Part shown: positions 22,076 through 34,400 of the stretch, in pieces
Layout of the letters: the number at the start of each line of letters is the position of its first letter
How positions within the stretch are numbered: position 1 is the first letter of the stretch
The notes under the pieces: generated by a model
The model's input: the letters and a program-made list of their open reading frames with translations, nothing else
The model's database searches: none
What the model was told of the DNA's origin: nothing
Translations under genes and position numbers: made by a program
Source of the DNA: Buddleja alternifolia
Lineage: Eukaryota; Streptophyta; Magnoliopsida; Lamiales; Scrophulariaceae
Reading direction: 5' to 3'
Assembly (NCBI GenBank): GCA_019426215.1
Contig: CM033391.1
Location: 19,084,708 to 19,148,707, forward strand
DNA: 64,000 nt

Positions 22076-24251
22076 ATGGCATTTGCTAAAGTTCCTAAAT
22101 TGACTGAGTCAAACTATGACACATGGAAAGTCGAAACATTTACATATCTTTGTTCATGTGATGATGACATGTGCGATATTATTTCAGATGGACCTATTCA
22201 TATATACAAGGTTATCACTAGAGCGCCTGGAACCACAGAAGAAACTCCGAATGGCTATGTGGAAAAGCCAAAGAAAGAATGGTCTCCAGATGAGCGTCGA
22301 AGAGCAAATTTGGACATGTTGGTCGTAACGCTCAATATACAGCTATTGGTGATAATGACAACTTATTTAACAAGATCAAGTCATATAATACTACTAAGGA
22401 AATATGGGATAAGTTGGCTACGATTTGTGGTGGTTCAACACAGATTAAAGAGAACAAGCTTTCCATTGCCAAGGAAAGGTTTAACGATTTTAAGATGTTG
22501 CTCAATGAGACTTTAGAGCAATTGGACATAAGATTTACAGCTCTTGTTACAGAGTTAACATCTTTGGGTATGGATTTACAGAATAGAGAAATGGTGATTA
22601 AGATTTTCAGAAGTCTACCTAGTAGATTTTTGATGAAGACAACAACAATGAGAGAATCAAACATGTTGGATCTTCTAAGTCCAGAAGATGCCTTTTCAGA
22701 GCTTAAAGCATTTGAGTTTGAGTTGGATTCAGCCAATAATGTCGTAAGCAGTCCAGTGATTGAGTCTGGAGTGCTTATAGCATCAATTAAGGGCAAATCG
22801 GGTAACAAGGGAAAAGTTTCTGATATTACTGAGGATGTGGAACTAGCGCTTCTGAATAGATTCAGAAAGTTCTTAAGATATGAAAAGAAAAGAAATAGTC
22901 TTAAGCATCAAGGACAAAGTTCATATCAAGCGCCTGCTCCAGTACAACAACTGTATTAAGCGCCTCAATATTCTGCACCTTCTTCTTCAGCGCCCATTCA
23001 GTATCAAGCGTTTACTCAACATAATCTCTCAGCGCCCGTGGTCTCAAAACCACACACTGCGAGGTTAACAAATGAGCAAAAGATAAAAACTAATATTTGT
23101 TATAATTGCAAGAAACCAGGTTACTACCAGGTAAATTGTCCTTATCCAACTGTATCCAGGCCCTCAAGGCAGGATTACGTGGATAGAAACCAATTCAGGA
23201 GCAACCTTCGTCAACAAGGTTTGCTAGCGGAATCAGAACCAGTGTCCGCACTTGAAGATTTTGAGTCTTTAGAGGAGAGCAGTGATGATGATGAGCCAGT
23301 GGATAACTCAACGCTGATTTGTCTCATGGCCAAAGATGATGAAGCGTCCCCTGAGGTAAACACTGAGATATATTACCCTCTTTCTTATGAAGAATTACTT
23401 GACAAAGTCAAAAAATATTATAATGATTGTCAATATGCCGCCCAGGTATATCAAAATCACTTCTATATCATTTCATTGCTCAAAAGTGATAATGTGATGC
23501 TCAAGACAGAGTTGCAAGTTTAGCAACAATGTATTGAAAAAAACAAATCACTTGAGAGTGATATAATCAATCTGAGAAGTGATCTTGATATAATAGTCAA
23601 GAGAGAAGCTGAGCTGATTGCCAGACTTGATTAATCAGAGCAACACGTCTCATCATTGTCTAAAGCGTCAAGAAAGCTAGACAATGTGACTGAAGTAACA
23701 ATGATGTTTGGTGAATAGGCTAGTTTAGGATGTAATAAATTCAGTAAACAACTAAACAAATCTAATGTTATAGCCAACAACAAAGGGAAGGGTGTTTTCT
23801 TTGTTGAGAAAGGTTTAAAAAGTCAAACACCTATTGAACCAAGCGACAATGGTACGAGGCCAAATGAGAAAGCCAAAGCTGACTCGGGCAAGGGAAAGGC
23901 GAAAGCAAATGATTCACATAGAAAGGTTCATCCAAATGCTTAAAAGGCTAAGGATAAACCTAACCACTGTGAATCAACAGGTAAGCGTCCAGCACCAAAA
24001 GTGCACCCCAAGCCAGCACCAAGGAAATACCAGCGTCAATATCCACAACAGTTTAGACCATATCATCGTTACTGTGATGATTATGATTATGACTATGATT
24101 ATGATTACTATTATAATCGAGGATATTATTATACACCCAAAAAGCACACACAACACAATGTGAAACCCAAGAAAGCTAATCCTCCTGCAATGAAGATTAA
24201 GCTACTAATGTTAAAGGACCCAAGCAACAATGGGTACCTAAACAGAAATAG
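22076..24251 (+). pseudogene. Sirevirus B gag, degenerate
   Basis: ATG at 22076 (MAFAKVPKLTESNYDTWK). A frameshift near 22316 moves the core to the frame of 22414-22959, which ends in a TAA. The next part (23038-23523) carries the CCHC knuckle at about 23095-23136, but its His is replaced by Tyr (CYNCKKPGYYQVNC), so zinc binding should be lost. Further stops lie at 23521, near 23631, 23716 and 23941. The tail is basic and then Tyr/Asp-rich (24040-24130). The gag frame ends with TAG at 24249-24251, as in element A relative to pol. Confidence 0.85.
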
Positions 24252-24265
24252 AACTTTCCTTTTGA

Positions 24266-26241
24266 TTGCAGGTACCTAGAGCTAGAGCCGATACATATGT
24301 TTGGTACATCGATAGTGGGTCGTCAAGGCACATGACATGCTCCAAGGATCTTTTGATCAACTATCGAGCTGCCAATGGTCCTCAGGTTGTATTTGGTGAC
24401 AACTCCAAAGGTAAAACCAAAGGTATAGGTACTGTGCATATGGGGAACATCATGATAAGTGATGTTTATTATGTTGAGGGTCTTAAGCATAATTTATTAA
24501 GCATAAGTCAATTTTGTGATAAAGGCTTTGAAATCAGATTCTCAAGCGACTACTGCTATATTAAATACGCTAAGACTAAATCTACTAAGTTAAAAGGTAA
24601 ATGAACAAACAATGTGTATTTAGTAGATTGGGATTCAACAATAGATAACAACCCCATATATGCTTTGTGGCTAAAAGTGAATCTAAAATGGGTTGGTTAT
24701 GGCATAGAAAAATGAATCACCTCAATTTTAAGACAATCTCTCAGCTTAAAAATCTAGATCTTGTAGAGGGGTTACCTAAAGGACAATTTCATAAGGATCG
24801 TCTTTGTGACGCTTGTCATATGGGAAAACAAGTTAAATCATCTTTCAAGAGAAAGCCTCATCTGTCTACTTCTAGGATACTTGAACTACTTCACATGGAT
24901 TTGTTTAGACTTGCTCAAACGATCAGTGTGAGCGGTAAAAAGTATACTTTGGTGATAGTAGATGATTTCTCTCGATTTACTTGGGTGGAATTTCTTTCAT
25001 CCAAAGATGAGACATGAGACAAGTTAACAACGCTTATTCGAAAAATTCAAACTTTGAAAAAATTTAAGGTTGCAAGAATAAGGAGCGATCACGGTACTGA
25101 GTTTACTAACAAGGTTGTTGAGAAGTTTTGTATAGAGAATGGAATACATCATGAATATTCAGCTCCCAGAACTCCCCAACAGAATGGTGTTGCTGAGCGC
25201 CGGAACAGAACGCTCAACGAAGCTGCTAGGACGATGTTAGCAGAGTCCAAGCTTACTTCTAGGTTTTGGGCCGAAGCAATCAACACTGCCTATTACACTC
25301 AAAACCGTTGCATGATCAACAAATAGCATGGAAAAGCTCCATATGAACTATGGAAGGGATGTAAACCAAATGTTTCATACTTTCACGTCTTTGGTTCTAA
25401 ATGCTTTATTCATAATAATAGATCCCTAAGCCTAAAGACATTTGATCCTAAAGAGGATGAGGGAATCTTTCTAGGCCACGCCAAAAATGGAAAGAATTTT
25501 TGCATCCTAAATAAGATCAAATCGAAGGTTGAGGAATCCATTCATGTTATTTTTGATGATGCTAACTAAGAACCGAGTAAGGTTAATGTGAATGATGTAG
25601 GAGTTGAACGATTGATGATGATAGTGATGACGATGATGAGATCTTGGTGCCTCCTCCTGAGATTACTCGTGAGGTTATTTTGGATAACAATGTAAGATCT
25701 ATTGATGATCATGAAGAGAGTGATCATCAAGAGCAAGGTAAAATCTGTGAACTTGAAGCGCCTACACAAGAGGATAGTCAAGCGCCTGAGAAAGCTAACT
25801 AAGCGCATGTTCAACCTCTTAACCCATTCCAACCAGATAGACTATGGCTGCGTGATCATCCACCAAAGCAGATTATTGGAGATGTTGGAGTACCTGTTAC
25901 AACTAGGGCTGCTACATTCAATGAGACCATATTCGCAAGCTTCCTATCTCAGATGGAACCTAAGAAAGTTGATGAAGCATTAAGTGATCCTAGTTGGATT
26001 GAAGCCATGCAAGAAGAGCTTAATCAGTTTGAGCGTAGTAAGGTTGGGACGTTAGTACCAAGGCCAACTCACCAAGGAGTAATTGGAACTAGATGGGTTT
26101 ATAGAAACAAGATGGATGAGAATGGCATTGTGATAAGAAACAAAGCCAGACTTGTTGCTCAAGAATATTTCCAAGAAAAGGGTATTGATTTTGATGAGAC
26201 CTATGCTCCTGTCACCCGTCTTGAAGCAATTTGCATGTTTC
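24266..26241 (+). pseudogene. Sirevirus B pol, part 1 (protease, integrase, RT start)
   Basis: Protease with YIDSGSSRHMT (about 24304-24336), then a TGA at 24602. GAG-pre-integrase/HHCC: WLWHRKMNHLNF and LCDACHMGKQ. The integrase core keeps its DD35E triad: LLHMDLF, RIRSDHGTEF and, exactly 35 residues after the second Asp, the Glu of GVAERRNRT. Stops at 25016 and 25324 and a damaged acidic linker (25560-25950) follow. RT begins at about 25953 ([38 protein letters not shown]) and is cut at 26241 by solo LTR H; the target duplication is GTTTC. Confidence 0.88.
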
Positions 26242-29200
26242 TGTTGGGAATTATACTAATAAAACGCAGCGGAAAGTAAATTTAATTCCCAAAGCCCGAA
26301 TCATCTCTAATCCTCGTGTTTAATTGTGTATAGAAAAATTACCGTTCTCGCGTATGTTGATTTCTGAACGTGATCCTTTTCTCTAATGCCGAATTTGCCA
26401 ACGTCTCTAATTCGTCACACCGGAATCAAAAATGAAAAACTCCTCCTTTCTTCCTTGTCAAAGACGGCTAGAGAGAGAGAGAGAGAGAGGTGGGAGACTT
26501 TTTCTTGGAGAGAAAGTTATGTAAGTTGCCTGTGTTATTTTTCACCTTGTGATATATTTATATCATTATGAAACAATAACACTAGCATGCAAGAGCCCTA
26601 TTTGGGCGTCTATTTGGCCGCCCCTTAGTGGGCTCGGAAGCCTTCGGGATTTCGTCTTGCTTGCTAATTAATTAATCAGATAATTTATTTATCCAATAAA
26701 TAAATTGATAATCCAATTAATTCAATTCCAAATTAATTTATAATTCAATTTCTCCAAAATTAATAAACTCATTAATTTAATTAATTAATTAAATTATCCA
26801 ATAATTAATTAATTAATTACGGCATCCAATGCCGTGAATTTCTCTCAAGTCTTTTTCCCATGTTTTTCCTTTTGTACTTCCTTTAAGCGCAACTCTTTAG
26901 GTTCGTCTCAAAAGGCAATTGGGAGAAATCCAAAGGGATGTGAGTGACACCTAGCCAGTCTCGTGGCTCACACCGTAACCCAATTGAGAATGAATGAATA
27001 AAATCATTCCAAACCTTTACGCCGTGAATACCGTACGTGTATAAACCTTTTGTTAGGAATTTCATGTTAGATACTTTGATGATGACAATTAGGACTTTTT
27101 GTTAGACCCCAAATATGTAAGTTTGATTTTAGCTTTGAAGCGTTAGATTTGTAATAGGCTTTGTTTTATTTTTATTCTAGATTGTTAGGCTAAGTTGTCT
27201 TAGACTGAGCGTCTGATATGTTCTGAGTGAGTTTATCAGAAGTAAGTTTGAAGACTCAAGCGCCTGAAGTCTGAATAAAGATGAAGTTTCCAAGCTTCTA
27301 GAATGACCAGCTACATCAAGCGTGACCTTATAGGATAGAAGTGATTCAAGGATGAATAAGCATCTATCAATGACTGATTTCACCTGAATTTATTTCTAAG
27401 TCCAGAAGGAGTTTAATGCAAATATTCTCAATGCATTAAGTGCCAACGGGCATTTAATTCAAATGCATTAAATGCTGATAAGAGCATTAAATGTGATAAG
27501 CACTTTCAGACGTACGGAGAAGCCACCTTATTGGACTGTCAACTATTCACAGACTGCAGCACCAACTTTTGTGCAGCAGATTTTCAGGAAAAAGGACAAA
27601 AGTTGTTCACTCGTGGAAGTGAGAGACACACGCTCGTGCATGTGTCAAACGGACACTTTTTCCAAGAATGTCTATAAATAGGATTTCAACAACAAGCCAA
27701 ATATAGAGAACAATTATCAAGTCGAATTGCTGTTGCATTGAAGTCTCGTTCCTTACAATCTCAGAAAAACCAGAAGATTCAAGAAAACATTCCTATTGTT
27801 TTTCTTCAATTCCTGAGACAGTCAACCAATATCTCAAACATTCTTTTCAGAGAAACCCACATTACTACCGAGATATTCCTAGTTGTTTGAACTTTATCAA
27901 AATCAAATAAACCTTTTAGAAAAACCCCTATCCAAGCCTCGCGATCTGTGTGAAGTCGAAGTTGGATACTTGCAGTATTTCATGGTGAAAGAAGCAAGGG
28001 GATTGAAGTGATTTGGAGCAGAAATCTATGTGATCAAGGAGCTCAAGTCATCGACATTCATCTCTCCCTAATTTGTAGAAGATTCTGTGTGATTCTTTGA
28101 GAATCACTTTAGTGGATTGGCTCCAAGTGTTCAAGGAGAAGAAGGACGTAGTTGGGATTACACCACCCAACGAACCTTACAAATATTGTGTTCTTTACTT
28201 TACTTTCAGTTTTCATATTGTCATATCATAAATTGATCAAGTAAAACTTAATCAAATGCTAAGCAACTAAATACACTTTCTGTGATGCTAAAGCTTTTAA
28301 AAAGAAGACTACAAAAATCATTCCGCTGTGCTAACACTGATCAAAGAAGTGAACGCTTAAACCTATTTGGTTATAGTATTCAAATCTTGAAGTCTAAGTT
28401 AACTTTCTAAAAATAGTGTTCGTTAGACGCTTCACCAAATCGCCTAGATTTTAAGTGAACGCTTAAGTCAAGCGTTAGACACTTCAAGCGTCCAAAACCA
28501 AAATTTTAATACGAATCTTTTTGAAGTCGAAAAAGACTTCAGGGTCTATTCAACCCCCCCTTCTAGACCCTTTCGTATGCCACTTGGGGCCAATACCTTT
28601 TATTCTTATATCCCAGTCAAGTAAGAGTCATAGTTTAAAGTCAAAGTCATATAACTTGACCATATGCCTAAGCTCATAATAAGTCAAGGTATTTAAATGT
28701 TTTGGCCAAAGACTTTCATCCTCACTTATTCATGATCGTATAGGATATTTTACTCATTCACTTATGAGAGAATAAATTCCATATTGCAAATCAGTTAACA
28801 ATGCTACTTGCCCATCAAGTCGCACTTCGAGGTCGATTCCACCAACAGGTGATTTGAATCTAACTACTCTAATGACAGACTTGATGTCACAAGTACATCT
28901 TCAACTCGATTTCTCAGGTCAGAGGTTCACACGTACCTGTCACTACTTATCAGTTTCATCATTGACTGTCAATGAGTGAATACCAATGTGATGAACTGAT
29001 GCGAGCCATGTTCGAACATATCAGTCCAACTGACACGTCTATGATACAAGTTCCCACTACCATTACCATAGTGTATGACTGACACTTTCTTTGTCGAAAC
29101 TTACATCATACAAGTCTTTATTCACTATTGATGCCCAATCAATATTTCTTAGACTTGTGAACCCTTTTAGATGTCAAGGTTCAAACCATTTTAGTGCCTT

Positions 29201-29396
29201 TCCTCCTATTCCATAGGAGGTAGAAGGTTGGCCTTGTCATCAAGGACTTTACGTTGTTTATTCACACCTTATAAATGCATATAAGAAAACAACAATCAAC
29301 TGCCTTATATTAATAGAAAAACCATAGTTTAGTTACAATGTTTATGCCCCTATAAATCTATCCTCTTTATGGCATTCGAGGGCATATACTCTAATA
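26242..29396 (-). repeat. Solo Copia LTR H, itself split by solo LTR I
   Basis: Segments 26242-27050 and 28601-29396 make one LTR of about 1.6 kb, with end TGTTGGGAAT and start ...ACTCTAATA. Perfect target duplication GTTTC (26237-26241, 29397-29401). No PBS, PPT or genes, so it is a solo LTR left by LTR-LTR recombination. Its sequence is close to the LTR of element E. Its TG start is mutated to TA (plus strand ends AATA), as in the right LTR of E. The interruption by LTR I falls in the GTATAAACCTTTTATTC block. Confidence 0.9.
27051..28595 (+). repeat. Solo Sirevirus LTR I inside LTR H
   Basis: A 1,545-bp LTR, TGTTAGGAATTTC to GGGGCCAATA (final CA mutated to TA). Perfect target duplication CCTTT (27046-27050, 28596-28600). 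TATA box TATAAATA at 27673-27680. Both U5 hairpins are intact (28523-28540; 28542-28548/28564-28570). It is the youngest layer on this side of the nest. Confidence 0.92.
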
Positions 29397-29401
29397 GTTT
29401 C

Positions 29402-30643
29402 TAGCATATGCAGCGTTCAACAAGTTTACGGTGTATCAGATGGACGTGAAGAGTGCTTTACTGAATGGTAAACTCCAAGAAAAAGTTTATGTGGAGCAAC
29501 CACCAGGATTAATCAACAGCCATGGTAAGGGTATGGTCTACAAGCTAGATAAAGCACTTTATGGGCTTAAGCAAGCACCCCGAGCATGGGTTGACACTTT
29601 CTCTATTTCTCTTATTGGTAAAGGATTTTCAAAAGGCATCATTGATACAACGTTATTTAAAATTACCAATGACGAAGATATTTTCTTAGTCCAGACTTAT
29701 GTTAATGATATTATATTTGGTTCAACTAACAAGCATCTGTGTGAGAAATTTTCAAAAATGATGCAAGAACAATTTGAAATGAGCATGATGGGTGAGTTAA
29801 TTTTATTCATAGGATTACAAGTTAAACAACTCCCTAATGATATATTTATTAACCAAGCCAAATATACACAAGATATGATTAAGAAATTTGGTATGGAAAA
29901 TGCATCATCTTCAAAAATTCCAATGAGCCAAACGCTTAAGTTAGATAAATATGAAGTGGGAAGAAAGTTGATATTTCTAATTATAGAGGTATCATTGGAC
30001 CACTTCTTTATCTTACTGCTAGTAGACCTGATATTATGATTTTGGTATGCAAGTGTGCACGCTTTCAAACTGATCCTAAAGAGTCACACTTAATTGCTGC
30101 CAAGAGAATTCTTAAATACCTAAAAGGCACACAAAATATGGGCTTATGGTATCTAAGGGACTCTCCTTTTGAACTAATTGGTTACTCAGATGCAGATTTT
30201 ACAGGTTGCAAAATAGATCGTAAGAGTACTAGTGGTACATGTCAATTTCTAGGCGATAGGTTAGTTTCATGGCATAGTAAGAAACAACAATCCATAGCTA
30301 CTTCTACAGCTGAAGCCGAGTATGTAGCTGTAAGGAGTTGTTGTGCACAAGTGTTATGGATGAGACAACAACTTAGAGATTATTGAATAATACTAGGTCC
30401 AACCCCTATTCATTGTGATAACCAAAGTGCCAAAGCCATGACTCAAAACCCTGTTCTTCATTCAAGAACCGAACATATTGACATTAGATACCATTTTCTT
30501 CGTGACCATATTCAAAAGAAAGATATCTCCATGCACTTTATTGGAGCTAGTAAACAATTGGAGATATCTTCACCAAAGCACTCAATGAACAACGCTTTCT
30601 CACTTTAAGAAGTGAACTAGGTATGATTGATTTAAACGCTTAA
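29402..30643 (+). pseudogene. Sirevirus B pol, part 2 (RT core and RNase H)
   Basis: It resumes the RT after LTR H: YQMDVKSALLNGKL, VYVEQPPG, YGLKQAPRAW. The catalytic YVDD motif reads YVND (TYVNDIIFGSTN), so an essential metal-binding Asp is replaced by Asn, as a G-to-A change would do. A frameshift near 29968 leads to RNase H (30036-30643) with all three acidic residues visible: GYSDADFTG, TAEAEYVA and HCDNQSAK. A TGA lies near 30384. The frame ends near TAA 30641-30643. Confidence 0.87.
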
Positions 30644-31484
30644 TCATTATGCATCATACTTTAATTAGACATATAATTTAGCGGGAATCCACTTTATTTA
30701 TGTCTAATTTTTTTTTTGAAAATTGTTACAAGTTATCAAATTTAAAGGGGACCTTAAAATTGTGCCTGTACATACATGTAAGCGTTAATGATCAAAACCT
30801 TTCATATGCATAGATCATCAACACTCAGTATTATTCGTGCATAATATGTTGGACACTCAAAAACAAAAAGGAATTTAAATTTTAAGCGTCAAACATAAAA
30901 CTTACAATCTAACAAGTGGTATATGTTAAGCGTTGAACTTATTCCCTTCAACACTTAATATAAATTGTTTATAAAATTCATGCATAAATTTTTCACGCTT
31001 AATGACGTGATGGATAGACTCAAAAGTCTATTTTGAACTCTATTCACACGCTTCTATCACATCAAACTAGCGGGTAAATTAAAAACTTTTCAAAATGACT
31101 GTTCAGAGTTAGTACGTGTTTGTGTACGTGTCAGTGTACCACCAAGCGCATGCATTACACTTTGAAAATCCCAAAAGTTTTAAAATTTTTACTCGGACGT
31201 CAAAGCTTTTGTATGTGGGAGTTACCAAATGTAACTTTTCTCTCTTGCCCAAAACTTGCGTCCGCAGTAAAAAAATATTTATGGATGAGATTCAATAACT
31301 TTACACGTGTCAAAATCCTACTGAGACGAGAGAATACAAGTTTCAAAATTTTAATTGTGTCATTTAAAAACAAATTTTTTTTGCAGAAAAATTATTCACT
31401 TCTATTCAAGCTATTTGCAAAATTACTCTTTCTCTCTCTCTTTTTCAAAGCAAATTTCAGTTCATCTCTTTCAAACACACTCAA
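30644..31484 (+). other. Spacer between pol and third frame of Sirevirus B
   Basis: 840 bases without a supported gene. It contains an AAAGGGGACC purine stretch near 30746. Just before the next frame there is a long pyrimidine run (about 31426-31445) followed by CAAATTTCAG ending at 31460, which has the look of a plant 3' splice site 24 bases upstream of the ATG. Confidence 0.5.
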
Positions 31485-34400
31485 ATGGCACCCAAGAAAT
31501 CAGTGAGCATTGTTAAAGACACCATCAAGGTTACTAAAGGCCTTGTGGTGGAATGGAAACTTCTATATGAACAAAATCAGATCAACATGACAGATATGAT
31601 GGACTCTGTGGCCAAGGCTGGACTTTAGACGTTCTTGACGAAGTATTCATATTTGTTTGCTCATGAAGTAGACACCTTCTGGAAGACTGCTAAGCTTTCT
31701 GAGGACAAGAAGTCTATCTCTTGCCTCTTTTCCTTATCCAAGAAAGAGTCTCTGAAAGAATTCATTCTTTGTGTTGCCTCCATTGCCGAAAACTTCAATC
31801 TGCCAAATGAAGGTGAGACATTGGACTGTGTTACTCAGGAACAAATTCAAGAAGCATGGACTACTATGAGTGCGTATGATGGAGTACCATACAAACCCCA
31901 CTTCGAAATGAAAGATTTAGTGTCGAAGTATAGGCTTCTTGTTGATTTCTGTAGCAAGATTGTTGACAGCAGGGTGCGTACCTTTTATAAGGTCAACCCG
32001 ATGCAGTTTCAGATGATGACGGTCATACTTCTCAACATCAAGATTAATTGGAGCTAGCATGTGTTTGATTGGTTCAGGGATTGTTTATCCACAACAAACA
32101 AGCCCTATGTGTGATTCTGAGTGATCTGCTGTACAGAGCAGGGTGTGTTCACTCTTCTGGGGTCCCTTTGGCCAAGGCCAAGTTGCTGGGGAAGAGAATC
32201 TTGACTAATCTTCTTCACCCTCCCCGAGTTGGTGGTGTTGCGAGACCACTATCTGAGCACCAAGTAGTGCGTGAAGCGTCCGATGAGGAAGCTGAGCGTC
32301 CTGCTCTGGTTGAAGTCGTGAAGCGTCCGACTGTACAAAAGAAGAGGGCTCCTCGTAAGCCCAAGGCTCCTGTCTCGAGTCTCCTCCTAAGGCTGTTGAC
32401 GAGGAAACTGATGAGGATAAGGAAGACAAGAATCCTTTAATCAAGCGAAGGAAGTTGGAAGGCATTGTTAAGAAAATCGATTTCGAGGAACCAACTGTTG
32501 CTCCTCCAGCCCAAGCGCCCAAATTAGTTGAAGGAGTCAACGTGAAGAAAATTTTTCAAGCGTTCTAGGACAGGCAAGCATCAACCTTCCCCTGCTCTTG
32601 GAGAGCCTGAGATTGTTGAGTCAAGCACTCAAGAAACTACCGCTATTGAGATAAGCTCTCAGGGTAAGTTTATTTCTTCCCATAGCATTTCTTTGCCAAC
32701 ATCTGTAGAAGATCCTGCTCTTATAGAGGATAGTTCTTGTGCTACAACTATTGTTCCAACTACTGCTGAAGCACCAATCGATGTCCATCTGGATGTTGAT
32801 TTAGAAGAATTGGTGGCCATTGCCAAAAATATTGCAACAAGTGTTGCATTGGATGCCAAGGAACCTACAATGGAAGGGGTTTAACCACTATTTTCTTCAG
32901 AGGTCATAACTGAGGCACGCTGAGAAGGTCAGAGCTTCGCTGAGGACGTTACAAGACCAAGACATTTCTTCAAGCTTGATCCACTTAAGACGATTGGTCA
33001 TTCAATCAATTACATGCCACCTGCCGCTGAAGAAGACTTTATTCCAGCAGGCTACAATGAAGAAAGATACATAGTTGCTGAGAATGAGGTTGCCATGTTG
33101 ATAGAGCATGACAAATATATATGTGAGATGCTATTCAGCACGTATTTGACTGATGTAGAGCGAGCTTATTACCAGGCTATTGAAGATGATCAACCTACAG
33201 GTCAAATTCCTGCTTCCATTCTCATTGATGAAAACAGAACCAATGGTAGAACTCCTCCAGCCGACTTGGACTTATCATATTTTTTGGATATGGGGCATAG
33301 CAAACCATCAGGTTTTGCTCCTAGAAATTACAAGATCAGAGTCTATGAGCATCTACCGGTTGAGATTCAAAATCCATCAGAAGAACTCTTGAATAGAGAT
33401 GGTTACTCGTAATTTCCAAAAGTGGTGAAGAGTACTGCAAATCTAAATTCAACTAATCCACTTTGTCTTTGGAAAAATAAAGGTCCTTATATTGGTGATC
33501 GTTCGGCGTCTCTCACAGATTTGATTCAAGAAAAAGCGGATGACTACTTCCAGAGTGTTTGGAATGCTAGCTATCAAACAGATAAATACCACTTTGAATC
33601 CATCAGAGACATTCACCATGAAGGCATTCAGGCTATAGTCAATGCAAGTACCGATTACTGCATGAATGAAGTTAATTGGGTTGAAGCGTATATGGCCAAT
33701 AGGTATACTTTCCATGATTTGATCAATGCTCCACACTTGATTGGCATAGGCATGCATGACAAGAAGCGTTAGTTTGCTAAGTATTGCCTGGAGAAGCGTA
33801 GACAGCGTGTGGGACCAATAGCTCAGTTGCCAAGCGTTCGCCAACCAATAGAGAAGTTTCTGCATCAAGCGCTACATAGGCTTGCAGTCATTCCTCTTAA
33901 CTTCAATAGCCAAGCGTCCAACAGTGGAAGTTTTCCAGTATCAGATTTATTAATGACTCCCAGCCACGGCGATGACAATTGTTGGTTAATGTTGAAGATC
34001 ATGGCTCTCATTTCTCACTTTGACAAGATCTTCACAGAAAACCTGACCAAACCCAACGGCTCGAGGATTCGCAACTTCCATGGTTATCCACTCCTACTAA
34101 CTATCAGACAGGAAGTAAGCGAACATTATGCGTATGTTCTTTCCTTGCTAAAACGGAATCAGGACATAGCTCAAGTAGTTTATCCTTATTTGGAAGAGTA
34201 CTACAACATGTATGTGCCTGAAGCTCATAAGTCTCAACGTCTTCGAAAGGATAGGATCATTGGATTTTTCTTGCACTACTGCCCAGATATGTTATTTCTG
34301 ATCCCCAGACCGCAGTCAAGGATTTTTCCAAATCATGTGTTGGACATCATGGGTCTAATGTATGTCAGGGCCAGAGATAATCCCATCCGCACATTTATTC

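Noticed and set aside
23834..24163. 109-codon frame rich in Met/Ile/Thr
   Set aside because: Alternative frame of the Asp/Tyr-rich gag tail; the same shadow exists in element A at 1008-1295.
24234..24271. 38-nt GT...AG interval at the gag/pol junction of Sirevirus B as a real intron
   Set aside because: Known plant introns are rarely below 60-70 nt. Kept as a junction observation, not annotated as an intron.
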